From NCBI GenBank assembly GCA_019695575.1, contig JADNSB010000001.1, positions 186,001 through 250,000 of the forward strand: a stretch of DNA of 64,000 bases, read 5' to 3'. Below, piece after piece: positions 9,959-18,512 of this stretch. The notes under the pieces were generated by a model, which had not been told where the DNA came from, searched no databases, and saw only the letters and a list, made by a program, of their open reading frames with translations. The position numbers and the translations under genes were made by a program. The DNA is from Angomonas ambiguus (taxonomy: Eukaryota > Euglenozoa > Kinetoplastea > Trypanosomatida > Trypanosomatidae). How positions within the stretch are numbered: the stretch's first letter is position 1; every line of letters begins with the position of its first letter.

Positions 9959-12637
9959 ATGAGTGAATCTTTATTATTAGTTGATGGTTCTAGTTACTTA
10001 TATAGGGCCTTTTATGCTTTGCCTGAATTAAGAAATTCTAAAGGAGATCAAACAGGTGCTATATATGGGATAGTTAGCATGCTCAAAAAGTTGCTTTCAA
10101 AATATGAAACTACTTATTTTGCTTGTGTTTTTGATGCTCCGGGTAAAAATTTTAGACATGATATATGTAGTACATATAAATCAAATCGTCCATTAATGCC
10201 TCAAGATTTAATAAGTCAAATAGATAAGATTTATCAAATAATTCAATCCCTAGGATTACCTATTATTAGTATAAAAGGTGTTGAAGCTGATGATGTGATT
10301 GGTACAATATCAGATTTGTTTTCTAAAAAGTATGATTGTCAAGTTATTATTGCTACCGGTGATAAAGATTTAGCTCAATTAGTAAATAAAAAAGTTCGAT
10401 TAGTTAATACAATGAATGAAGAGATTCTAGATGAATTAGGTGTTTTAAAAAAATTTGGTGTAGAACCTTCTTTAATTGTAGATTATTTAATGTTAGTAGG
10501 TGATTCTGTTGATAATATACCTGGGGTCGCAAAAATAGGTCCCAAAACTGCATTAAAATTATTATCAGAATTTGGTACTGTAGAAAATATTATTGCTTCT
10601 GCTGACAAAATTACAGGTGCTATTGGTAAGAATATTAGAGATTTTATCCCTAATTTTACTACTACGAGAAAATTACTGACAATAAAACGTGATTGTAATT
10701 TATATCCTTATTTTGAAAAAATAGAAGACTTGAAAAAAAAAGATGTAGATACTAATTCTTTAAAAGAGTTATACGAGAGTCTTGATTTTGTTTATTGGTT
10801 ATCTGATTTGGAGCATAAAGAAAATCTATTAGGTAGTTCTTTAAAAGATACAGAAATTGAGTTAAAAAAATGTATAGTGGATTCTGAAAATAATTTATCT
10901 TTGTTAATAAAAGAATTAAGTAAATCAGAAATTATTACTATTGACCTTCATGGTAATGATATTTCATCATTACAAACAATTTGTTTTTTAGTTAATTCAG
11001 TAGTTTACTATATACCTTTATATAAATTATTATCAGGCTGTATAACTAAAGATTATCTTATATCAAAATTAAAATTTTTCTTAGAAGATCCTAATAAATA
11101 TAAAGTGACATATGATTTAAAAAAAGTATTACATTTTTTATATAAAGAAAATATTCATCTAAAAGGTGTAGTAGATGATGTTATGCTAGAAGCTTATGTC
11201 TTAGATTCACGTAATAATGATAATTTATATAAATTAATAGATAATTTTTTAAATTATAAATGTATTACTTATGATGAAATATTTGGTAAAGGTTCGAAAT
11301 TAAAATTAATAGAAGATATTCCAATAGAAGATGCTGTTAATTTTTTTTCTCAAAGAGTTACTTCTATTAGTCAGTTAAATTCTTTATTTAAGCATAAATT
11401 ATCCCAAGACTCGAAGTTAGAAGAAATTTATGATATAGAAAAAAAAATAGCTGTCATTTTGCAAATTATGGAAACTTATGGTGTAAAGATAGACTATTTG
11501 AATTTACAAAACCAAAGTAATTTTTTAGGAAAAAAAATTATAAGTTTAGAAAACGAAATATATTCATTATCTGGATGTAAGTTTAATATTAATTCTCCTA
11601 AACAATTAGGAGAAGTGCTTTTCCAATTTGTTGGTCTACCTATTATTAGTAAAACAAATGCAGGAATCCCTTCTACAGATGAAAAGGTTCTTAGTAAACT
11701 TTCGAAAGATTTTAGACTAGCTAGATTAGTTTTAGATTATCGTACTCTTGCTAAATTAAAATCAACATATACAGACAAACTCCCAAAAATGATAAATAGA
11801 GAAACTGGTAGGTTGCATACTACTTATTCTCAAGTTTCTGTAATTACTGGTAGATTATCTTCTTTCAATCCTAATTTACAAAATATTCCTATTCGTACAG
11901 AAGAAGGTAAATTAATTAGGGAGGCTTTTATAGCTGAGAATAATAATATATTAGTTTCAGCTGATTATTCTCAAATAGAACTTAGAGTAATGGCTCATGT
12001 GTCAAAGGATTATAATCTACAATTGGCTTTTCAAGAAGGGAAGGATGTTCACATATTTACAGCATCTGAGATATTTGGTATTTCTGTTGATAATGTTTCT
12101 GAAGAACAAAGAAGAATAGCCAAAACTATTAATTTTGGATTAATTTATGGCATGAGTGCTTTTGGTCTTGCATCTAATCTAAATATTGATCGTATCTCGG
12201 CACAGAATTATATTAATAGATATTTTGATCGTTATCCTGGAGTATTAAATTATATTAATTTAATTAAAGAAAAATATAATGATCTAGGATATGTAGAAAC
12301 TGTTTTTGGAAGAAGACTATATCTTTCATCTTTATCTAATAAATCTTTTAGTAACAGGAAAGCTACAGATAGAGCTGCTATTAATGCTCCTATACAGGGT
12401 ACAGCAGCAGACTTGATAAAGAAAGCTATGATTTCAGTCCAAGATTGGATATCCTATGAGAAGTTAACTTCTAAATTAGTTATGCAAGTACATGATGAAT
12501 TGATTTTAGAAGTTACAAACTCAGAACTTTTAATTGTAAAAGAGATGTTGCCTACTTTGATGTGTAATGTTACTGAATTTGATGTTCCTTTAATAGTTGA
12601 TTTAGGTATTGGTTATAATTGGTCAGAAGCTCACTAA
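9959..12637 (+). CDS. polA: DNA polymerase I with apparently inactive proofreading domain
   Basis: Gap-filling and Okazaki-fragment polymerase. The 892 aa protein has an N-terminal 5' nuclease domain (1-290, with EADDVIG at 109-115 and TGDKDLAQL at 133-141), a 3'-5' exonuclease-like domain (about 300-490) and the Klenow polymerase domain (about 490-892). Motif A is DYSQIELR (669-676), motif B the stretch from R718 to G731, motif C QVHDELI (843-849), all intact. In the middle domain the metal ligands look lost: the DxE motif reads DLH at 329-331, and the equivalents of E. coli D424 and D501 align with Val390 and Arg466. By eye it is therefore a polymerase plus flap nuclease without proofreading. 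Confidence 0.95.
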   Translation: MSESLLLVDGSSYLYRAFYALPELRNSKGDQTGAIYGIVSMLKKLLSKYETTYFACVFDAPGKNFRHDICSTYKSNRPLMPQDLISQIDKIYQIIQSLGLPIISIKGVEADDVIGTISDLFSKKYDCQVIIATGDKDLAQLVNKKVRLVNTMNEEILDELGVLKKFGVEPSLIVDYLMLVGDSVDNIPGVAKIGPKTALKLLSEFGTVENIIASADKITGAIGKNIRDFIPNFTTTRKLLTIKRDCNLYPYFEKIEDLKKKDVDTNSLKELYESLDFVYWLSDLEHKENLLGSSLKDTEIELKKCIVDSENNLSLLIKELSKSEIITIDLHGNDISSLQTICFLVNSVVYYIPLYKLLSGCITKDYLISKLKFFLEDPNKYKVTYDLKKVLHFLYKENIHLKGVVDDVMLEAYVLDSRNNDNLYKLIDNFLNYKCITYDEIFGKGSKLKLIEDIPIEDAVNFFSQRVTSISQLNSLFKHKLSQDSKLEEIYDIEKKIAVILQIMETYGVKIDYLNLQNQSNFLGKKIISLENEIYSLSGCKFNINSPKQLGEVLFQFVGLPIISKTNAGIPSTDEKVLSKLSKDFRLARLVLDYRTLAKLKSTYTDKLPKMINRETGRLHTTYSQVSVITGRLSSFNPNLQNIPIRTEEGKLIREAFIAENNNILVSADYSQIELRVMAHVSKDYNLQLAFQEGKDVHIFTASEIFGISVDNVSEEQRRIAKTINFGLIYGMSAFGLASNLNIDRISAQNYINRYFDRYPGVLNYINLIKEKYNDLGYVETVFGRRLYLSSLSNKSFSNRKATDRAAINAPIQGTAADLIKKAMISVQDWISYEKLTSKLVMQVHDELILEVTNSELLIVKEMLPTLMCNVTEFDVPLIVDLGIGYNWSEAH

Positions 12638-12666
12638 TTTCTTAATTATCTTAATAAGATTTATTT

Positions 12667-13461
12667 ATGATATTTTTATATATTTTGATTTCTACCCTTT
12701 CCAGTGGTTTAATTGCTGTTGGTATAGCAAATTGGTTAACATATAATTTTTTTTCTAAATATCTTGATAGTATTGTTAGTATATCAGTAGGTATTTTTTT
12801 GTCAGTAGCTTTTTTGCATTTATTGCCTGAAGCTTATGATCATCTAAATAATGATGCTAATATTATTTTTATTACTATGTTAATATCAATAATATGTTTT
12901 GTAATTTTAGAAAAAGTATCATTATTAAGACATAATCATCACTATGAAGGTGATGGTCACCTTCATGGAAATGGTCATGATAAAAATGAGGCTGGTAGTG
13001 GAGGAATTATTATATTGATAGGTAGTTCATTACATAATTTTTCTGATGGTATAGTAATTGCTGCTTCTTTTTTAACTAACCCATTACTTGGCATTATTAC
13101 TTCTTTATCAATAACAGTGCATGAGGTTCCTCATAAATTATGTGATTTTGTTGTTTTAAGAAATTCTGGAATTAACAGGTCTAAAGCATTAATAATGATT
13201 TTAACTTCTAGTTTTTGTTCATCAATTGGTGGATTTACTGGATATTTTATTTTGCATTCTGCGAGGCAATTTACACCTTTTGCTTTAGTAATTGCTGCTA
13301 GTAGTTTTATATATATAGCTATATCTGATCTTATTCCTCAGATGCATGAACATACTTATAAAAAAAGCCTTATGAATCATATTATTGAACTATCATTGAT
13401 TTTTATAGGTATATTATTTATATTTTACTTAACAAAAGTAAGTCATTATTACCATTGCTAA
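12667..13461 (+). CDS. ZIP-family divalent metal (zinc) transporter
   Basis: Inner-membrane importer of Zn2+ or related divalent cations. The 264 aa protein has about eight hydrophobic segments and a His-rich cytoplasmic loop (89-104, many His plus Asp/Glu) between the third and fourth. The two ZIP signature helices follow: HNFSDG at 123-128 and HEVPHK at 152-157, whose His/Asn/Asp/Glu form the binuclear metal site. It starts 29 bases after polA and could be read from the same transcript. The exact metal cannot be told from the sequence; iron or manganese are alternatives. Confidence 0.88.
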   Translation: MIFLYILISTLSSGLIAVGIANWLTYNFFSKYLDSIVSISVGIFLSVAFLHLLPEAYDHLNNDANIIFITMLISIICFVILEKVSLLRHNHHYEGDGHLHGNGHDKNEAGSGGIIILIGSSLHNFSDGIVIAASFLTNPLLGIITSLSITVHEVPHKLCDFVVLRNSGINRSKALIMILTSSFCSSIGGFTGYFILHSARQFTPFALVIAASSFIYIAISDLIPQMHEHTYKKSLMNHIIELSLIFIGILFIFYLTKVSHYYHC

Positions 13462-13497
13462 CTTATAAAACTCTATTTATTAGAAATATGTATTATT

Positions 13498-14142
13498 TTA
13501 ATTTTTATAAAATTTCTCACCTATTTTTATTCTATCAAATCCATGTTCTCTTCTCGCTTTGTTAGTATCTCTTAATGAATATACACAACCACAATATTCT
13601 TGTTGGTAAAATTGTTCTCTTTTACTTATGAATATCATTCTTTGTGATCCACCTTTTTTTCGCCAATTATAATCCCAATAAGTAATATCATATTTAGAAG
13701 CAGCTTTTATTCCTGATCTGTTTATTTGATTAAAATCCTTCCAACGAGAAATTCCTAGAGAACTGGTAATAGTATCGAATCCATGCTCATAAGCATATAA
13801 AGCTGTTCTTTCGAAGCGCATATCAAAACATACTGTACAACGCTCACCTCGTTCTGGACAATGTTCTAATCCCTTAACCCTTAGAAACCAATTGTCTGTA
13901 TCGTAGTCAGCATCTATAATTTCTATATTATATTTATTAGCTATTCTTATGTTTTCTTGTTTCCTAATTTCATATTCTTTTTTTGGATGTATATTCGGAT
14001 TATAAAAAAATATCGAATATTTAATATTTGACTCAATCATTGCCTCCATTATTTCACATGAACATGGAGCACAGCATGAGTGTAATAAAACTTTATTACA
14101 GTTTAAAGGTAAATCTATTATAGGTCTTGGTATAAATTCCAT
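13498..14142 (-). CDS. queH: epoxyqueuosine reductase QueH
   Basis: Last step of queuosine biosynthesis, reducing epoxyqueuosine in tRNA to queuosine; QueH (former DUF208) replaces the cobalamin-dependent QueG. The 214 aa protein has the N-terminal HSCCAPCSC cysteine cluster (Cys23, 24, 27, 29), then [11 protein letters not shown] (Cys95, 102, 105) and a C-terminal CGC (about 181-183), which provide the iron-sulfur cluster and extra metal ligands of this family. [12 protein letters not shown] is another family segment. It converges with the ZIP transporter gene and lies 29 bases after rho on the same strand, so it may share the rho transcript. Confidence 0.92.
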   Translation of the reverse strand: MEFIPRPIIDLPLNCNKVLLHSCCAPCSCEIMEAMIESNIKYSIFFYNPNIHPKKEYEIRKQENIRIANKYNIEIIDADYDTDNWFLRVKGLEHCPERGERCTVCFDMRFERTALYAYEHGFDTITSSLGISRWKDFNQINRSGIKAASKYDITYWDYNWRKKGGSQRMIFISKREQFYQQEYCGCVYSLRDTNKARREHGFDRIKIGEKFYKN

Positions 14143-14171
14143 AAATTTTTATTTTATATATTATTAATTTT

Positions 14172-15428
14172 TTATCTTTTCATCATTTCAAAAAAATCTA
14201 AATTTGTTTTTGTGGAGCGCATTTTATCTAGAATAAATTCTATTGCTTCTATATCATCCATATCATGAATAAATTTTCTTAGAACCCATATTTTTTGTAG
14301 TATATCTTGTTTAACTAATAGTTCTTCTCTTCTTGTTCCTGATTTATTTAGATTGATAGCAGGGTAAACTCTTTTTTCTGCCATTCTTCTTTCTAAATGA
14401 ATTTCAGCATTACCAGTTCCTTTAAATTCTTCATATATTACTTCATCCATTCTACTTCCAGTATCTATTAAGGCCGTTCCTAGTATAGTTAAAGAACCAC
14501 CTTCTTCTATATTTCTAGCTGCTCCAAAAAATCTTTTTGGTCTGTGTAGAGCATTGGCATCTATACCGCCTGTAAGAACTTTTCCCGAAGAAGGAATTAC
14601 AGTATTGTATGCTCTAGCTAATCTAGTAATAGAATCTAGTAATATAATCACATCTTTTTTCATTTCTACAAGTCTTTTTGCTTTTTCAATTACCATTTCT
14701 GCTACTTGTACATGTCTATTTGCAGGTTCATCAAAAGTTGAAGCTACCACTTCACCCCTGACTGTGCGTTGCATCTCAGTTACTTCCTCAGGCCGCTCAT
14801 CTACTAATAAGACTATTAAAGTTGCTTCTGGCATATTTGATGCAATAGCATGAGCTATATGTTGCATCATTATAGTTTTTCCAGATTTAGGGCTTGCTAC
14901 TATTAATCCTCTTTGTCCTTTACCTATAGGTGAGAATACGTCTAATATTCTTCCTGTAAGATTTTCTTCACTTCTTATTTCTCTTTCTAATTTTATATTT
15001 TGGCAGGGATGAAGTGGAGTAAGATTTTCAAACATAATTCTATGTTTTACAATTTCTGGTGATACACCATTAACTTTTTCAACTTTAACCAATGCAAAGT
15101 ATCTTTCACCTTCTTTTGGTGTTCTTACTTCACCTTCTATAGAATCACCAGTATGTAAGTTCATTCTTCTAATTTGAGAAGGTGATATATATATATCATC
15201 TGTGCTTGCTAAATATGATGTTTCTGGTGATCTTAGAAACCCAAAACCATCTGGAAGTACTTCTAATACGCCATCTCCAAAAATTTGTTCACCTTGTTTT
15301 GCTCTTTTTTTCATTATAGCAAACATTAATTCTTGTTTTCGTAGACGATTGGCATTATCAATTTCTAAATTGGAAGCAATTTCTAATAGCTGTGATACAT
15401 GCAAAGTCTTTAGTTCATTTAAATGCAT
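14172..15428 (-). CDS. rho: transcription termination factor Rho
   Basis: RNA-dependent hexameric ATPase that terminates transcription. From the ATG at 15428 it is 418 aa, the usual betaproteobacterial length, beginning [16 protein letters not shown]; a further in-frame ATG 16 codons upstream (15476) is less likely. It has an N-terminal helical domain, an OSB RNA-binding domain (about 48-120, with DGFGFLRS), the RecA-like ATPase with P-loop [19 protein letters not shown] and the Q- and R-loop region. No strong ribosome binding site precedes either start. A long upstream gap suggests a leader, as in other rho genes. Confidence 0.96.
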   Translation of the reverse strand: MHLNELKTLHVSQLLEIASNLEIDNANRLRKQELMFAIMKKRAKQGEQIFGDGVLEVLPDGFGFLRSPETSYLASTDDIYISPSQIRRMNLHTGDSIEGEVRTPKEGERYFALVKVEKVNGVSPEIVKHRIMFENLTPLHPCQNIKLEREIRSEENLTGRILDVFSPIGKGQRGLIVASPKSGKTIMMQHIAHAIASNMPEATLIVLLVDERPEEVTEMQRTVRGEVVASTFDEPANRHVQVAEMVIEKAKRLVEMKKDVIILLDSITRLARAYNTVIPSSGKVLTGGIDANALHRPKRFFGAARNIEEGGSLTILGTALIDTGSRMDEVIYEEFKGTGNAEIHLERRMAEKRVYPAINLNKSGTRREELLVKQDILQKIWVLRKFIHDMDDIEAIEFILDKMRSTKTNLDFFEMMKR

Positions 15429-15647
15429 TTTTTTGATTATTTGAGTGTTTTTCTCTGCTTTTCTATGTATTTTCATAAAAAACTTGAATTTTTTACGTTT
15501 TAATATTGATAATAAATAAAAGAGTCTGAGTTTGATTTTTAATAAGAATATTTGTGGTTATTAAGTTTTTTGATTTGTTTAGATTTTTATAAAAATCTAT
15601 AAAACTACATAATTCAATATATTTTGACATTACTTATGTTTAATGAA

Positions 15648-15675
15648 ATTTTATCAGTATTTTATTCATAGTCAA
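15648..15675 (-). promoter_or_regulatory. candidate rho promoter
   Basis: On the minus strand, TTGACT (15670-15675) and TAAAAT (15648-15653) are separated by 16 bases. Transcription from here would give rho a leader of more than 200 nt, in keeping with the long autoregulated rho leaders known from enterobacteria. Function is inference. Confidence 0.4.
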
Positions 15676-15967
15676 TAATTTACTATGATAAATTTTAAAA
15701 CTTATTTGATGCTCTACTATACTTATATATAATAAAGAATGATTATTACAATTAATAAGTAACCTATGTTTGACTATTATAATGATAAAACACGGCATAT
15801 ATATTACTGTTGTTTTATGTTAATAATATTTAATTGTAAAATATTATTAAATTGCCATAATAGTCTATTCTTTTTATTTAAATAGTTGTTTTTTTTGTTG
15901 GCATTACTAATAAAATATTATTCTAGTGCTTGTTTTAGATTATGATTTTAGATTCAAATAAATCTTA

Positions 15968-15997
15968 TTGACATTAATTATTGATTCTTAATATCTT
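15968..15997 (+). promoter_or_regulatory. candidate promoter for the ferredoxin-type oxidoreductase gene
   Basis: A perfect TTGACA at 15968-15973 is followed after 18 bases by TATCTT (15992-15997, four of six consensus bases), ending 36 bases before the ATG at 16034. Confidence 0.4.
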
Positions 15998-16033
15998 CAT
16001 AATTATTGTATATTTTACAGTGAGTTTTGTGGC

Positions 16034-17038
16034 ATGAGTTTTTATATTTCGATAAAGCCTGGAAAAGAATATTTGGTAGTAAAAAAGAATCAATCAATCC
16101 TAGATGCAGCTAAGGAGCAACAAATTACATTACCACATAGTTGCAGTAATGGAAAATGTTCTAGATGCAAGTGTAAAGTTTTATCTGGTTCCTTTGAAAT
16201 ATCTAATTATTTAAGTAAGGCATTAACTGAACAAGAAAAATCAAACAACATGATTCTAACGTGTAAAACATATCCATTATCAGATATGGTTATACAATAT
16301 GATAGTCTAATTGACAAGTCTTCATCTTTTAAAACTGTAGGGAAGGTGATTTCTATAGAAAAAAAGACTGTTGATGTAATAATTCTTAGAATCAAAATTC
16401 CATTGGAAGAACGGTTTTTATTTAAACCAGGACAATATGTAAATTTTATATTAAAGAATGGCGAAAAACGCAGTTATTCTATAGCAAATTCTCCTTTTAT
16501 AGATAAATATCTAGAGTTTCATATAAGACATTTTTTCGGTGGTCTTTTTACTGATCAGTTATTTGGATTAACTAGTAGTCATTTGAGAGAAGATGATAAT
16601 ATTTGTTTAGAGGGGCCTTTTGGAAGTTTTATTCTTCAAGACAAATCGAAGAGTCCAATTATTTTTTTAGTAAGTGGGACAGGTTTTGCTCCAATAAAAT
16701 CAATGATGGAGTATCTCATAAGAGAAAATATTTTTTCTCAATCTATATATTTATATTGGGGTGCTAGAAAATTATCAGAGATATATATGCATAATTTGGC
16801 AAAATACTGGGATTCTTCAATTATAAATTTTAAATATAGTCCTATCTTCATAGATCAAAAATCGGAATCTATGGCTCATATTTCTAAATATGTTATGCAA
16901 GATTTTAAAGATTTATCAGATTTTCAAGTATATGCATGTGGTTCTAATATCATGATTGAGTCTGCAAAGGAAGATTTTGTTATGAAATATAGATTGCCAG
17001 TAAATGAGTTTTATTCAGATGCATTCATTTCAACCTAA
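16034..17038 (+). CDS. 2Fe-2S ferredoxin-NAD(P)H reductase (AscD-like)
   Basis: Flavin- and iron-sulfur-dependent electron-transfer reductase. The 334 aa protein has an N-terminal plant-type [2Fe-2S] ferredoxin domain (1-90) with Cys37, Cys42, Cys45 and Cys77 as ligands, an FAD-binding barrel (about 100-200, with RSYSIANSP) and an NAD(P)-binding domain (about 205-334, with SGTGFAPIKS). In Bordetella relatives this family is usually named CDP-6-deoxy-delta-3,4-glucoseen reductase (AscD), but the dideoxysugar role is doubtful here: no sugar genes are nearby and the genome is reduced. The real partner is unknown; a role with a monooxygenase or Fe-S protein is possible. Confidence 0.8.
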   Translation: MSFYISIKPGKEYLVVKKNQSILDAAKEQQITLPHSCSNGKCSRCKCKVLSGSFEISNYLSKALTEQEKSNNMILTCKTYPLSDMVIQYDSLIDKSSSFKTVGKVISIEKKTVDVIILRIKIPLEERFLFKPGQYVNFILKNGEKRSYSIANSPFIDKYLEFHIRHFFGGLFTDQLFGLTSSHLREDDNICLEGPFGSFILQDKSKSPIIFLVSGTGFAPIKSMMEYLIRENIFSQSIYLYWGARKLSEIYMHNLAKYWDSSIINFKYSPIFIDQKSESMAHISKYVMQDFKDLSDFQVYACGSNIMIESAKEDFVMKYRLPVNEFYSDAFIST

Positions 17039-17064
17039 ATATTTATTAGGAGAATTTCTTTTGT

Positions 17065-18327
17065 ATGAAAGTAGCTATATTAGGTAGTGGGATTCACGGT
17101 GTGTCTAGTGCATGGTGGATATCTCAGTCTGGAATTTCTAAGGAAATAGTAGTTATTGATAGGCTTTCTAAATCTGCTTTGGATACTAGTTTTGCTAATG
17201 GAGGTCAAATCTCTGTTTCTTATGCAGAGCCTTGGGCAAATTTTAGTAATTTATTAATATCGCTAAAATGGATTCTTAGAAAGCGTAGCCCTATAACTTT
17301 TCGACCTAATCTTGATGTTAATCAGTGGAAATGGTTTCTATATTTTATTAAAGAATGTATGCCTCATAATGTTATTCGTAATATGGAATATATGATTAAT
17401 TTGGCAAAATATAGTAGAGATGTTCTTAAGAATGTTCGTGATGAGTTACATATAGAATATGATTATCTTGATAAAGGTATTTTGAGTTTTTATACTAATC
17501 AAAATGAATTCAAAAAAGCCCAGAAAACAGCCGATATTATGCAAAAAATGGGGGTGCATAGAAAATCATTATCTGTTGATGAAATTATTAATATTGAACC
17601 AGCTTTATCTAGTATTAAAGATAGTCTAGTTGGTGGTTATTTTACAGAAGATGATGAAAGTGGTGATGCACGTAAATTTACACAATCATTAGCAGATTTG
17701 TGTTCAGAAAGATCAGTGCAGTTTAAATATAATCACAATATAAATAGACTTATATATAATAATGGTAGAATAACTAGCGTTGAATTAGTAGATCAAGATG
17801 GATATTTCAAAAATATAGATGCTGATATATTTGTGGTTACTTTAGGTAGCTATAGTCCAATTTTATTAAAACCGTTAGGAATTAAACTTAATATTTATCC
17901 TGCTAAGGGTTATTCTGCTACTTTCCCTGTTATAGATAAAGAAAAAGCTCCATATGTTAGTTTGATAGACAATGCTGATAAATTAGTATTTTCTCGTTTA
18001 GGTGATCGTATGCGTATAGCTGGTTCAGTAGATTTTTCAGGTTATTCCAGATCTTTAAATAATATTGATTGCAATTTTTTATTAGAAAAAGCAATGGAGA
18101 TGTTTCCTAATTCATTGGATTTTGAAAACGTATCTTATTGGTCAGGATTAAGACCTGCTACTCCATCTAATGTCCCTATTATAGGTAAAACTAAAATTGA
18201 CAATTTGTATATAAATTCTGGACATGGGCCTTTAGGATGGACTATGGGAATGGGTTCAGGTAAAGCTTTGTCAGATATAGTGAATGGTAAAAAACCTAAT
18301 TTTAAATTTCCATTTTTAGGCATTTAA
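17065..18327 (+). CDS. dadA: D-amino acid dehydrogenase small subunit
   Basis: Membrane-associated FAD enzyme that oxidises D-alanine (and other D-amino acids) to the keto acid, passing electrons to the respiratory chain. At 420 aa it is full length, with an N-terminal dinucleotide motif GSGIHGVSSAWW (residues 7-18), the DAO core and the C-terminal YWSGLRPATPSNVPIIG and GHGPLGWTM segments of DadA. A GGAG stands upstream of the ATG. It lies 26 bases behind the ferredoxin-type reductase gene and may be co-transcribed. No alanine racemase is next to it. Confidence 0.88.
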   Translation: MKVAILGSGIHGVSSAWWISQSGISKEIVVIDRLSKSALDTSFANGGQISVSYAEPWANFSNLLISLKWILRKRSPITFRPNLDVNQWKWFLYFIKECMPHNVIRNMEYMINLAKYSRDVLKNVRDELHIEYDYLDKGILSFYTNQNEFKKAQKTADIMQKMGVHRKSLSVDEIINIEPALSSIKDSLVGGYFTEDDESGDARKFTQSLADLCSERSVQFKYNHNINRLIYNNGRITSVELVDQDGYFKNIDADIFVVTLGSYSPILLKPLGIKLNIYPAKGYSATFPVIDKEKAPYVSLIDNADKLVFSRLGDRMRIAGSVDFSGYSRSLNNIDCNFLLEKAMEMFPNSLDFENVSYWSGLRPATPSNVPIIGKTKIDNLYINSGHGPLGWTMGMGSGKALSDIVNGKKPNFKFPFLGI

Positions 18328-18512
18328 TATAATTAAAATGGTACTTTGCAATAAAAATATTATAATATTGAGCCATTTATTTATAATAATCTATTCATTA
18401 TAAATAAATTGGTTTATATTTTATTTTTATTATTCTTATTAAGTTATTAAAAATTGACTTTTCAGCCATATATTATAGCTTAATTAAATTTTCTTAATAT
18501 TTTTATTTTTTA

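Larger units (their letters stand above)
15429..16033. other. long AT-rich divergent intergenic region (rho / ferredoxin reductase gene)
   Basis: About 600 bases with no open frame of note between divergent genes. In Bordetella-type genomes trxA usually stands next to rho; I searched by eye for a thioredoxin WCGPC-type codon run on either strand and saw none. The region holds a promoter candidate for each direction, and otherwise only AT-rich sequence. Confidence 0.5.

Noticed and set aside
15429-16033. Remnant of trxA between rho and the ferredoxin-type gene
   Set aside because: No WCGPC-type codon run or other thioredoxin motif visible on either strand; left as a plain gap.
17065-18327. 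Glycine oxidase or sarcosine oxidase instead of DadA
   Set aside because: The length, N-terminal segment and C-terminal SGLRPATP and GHGPLGWT segments match DadA better.
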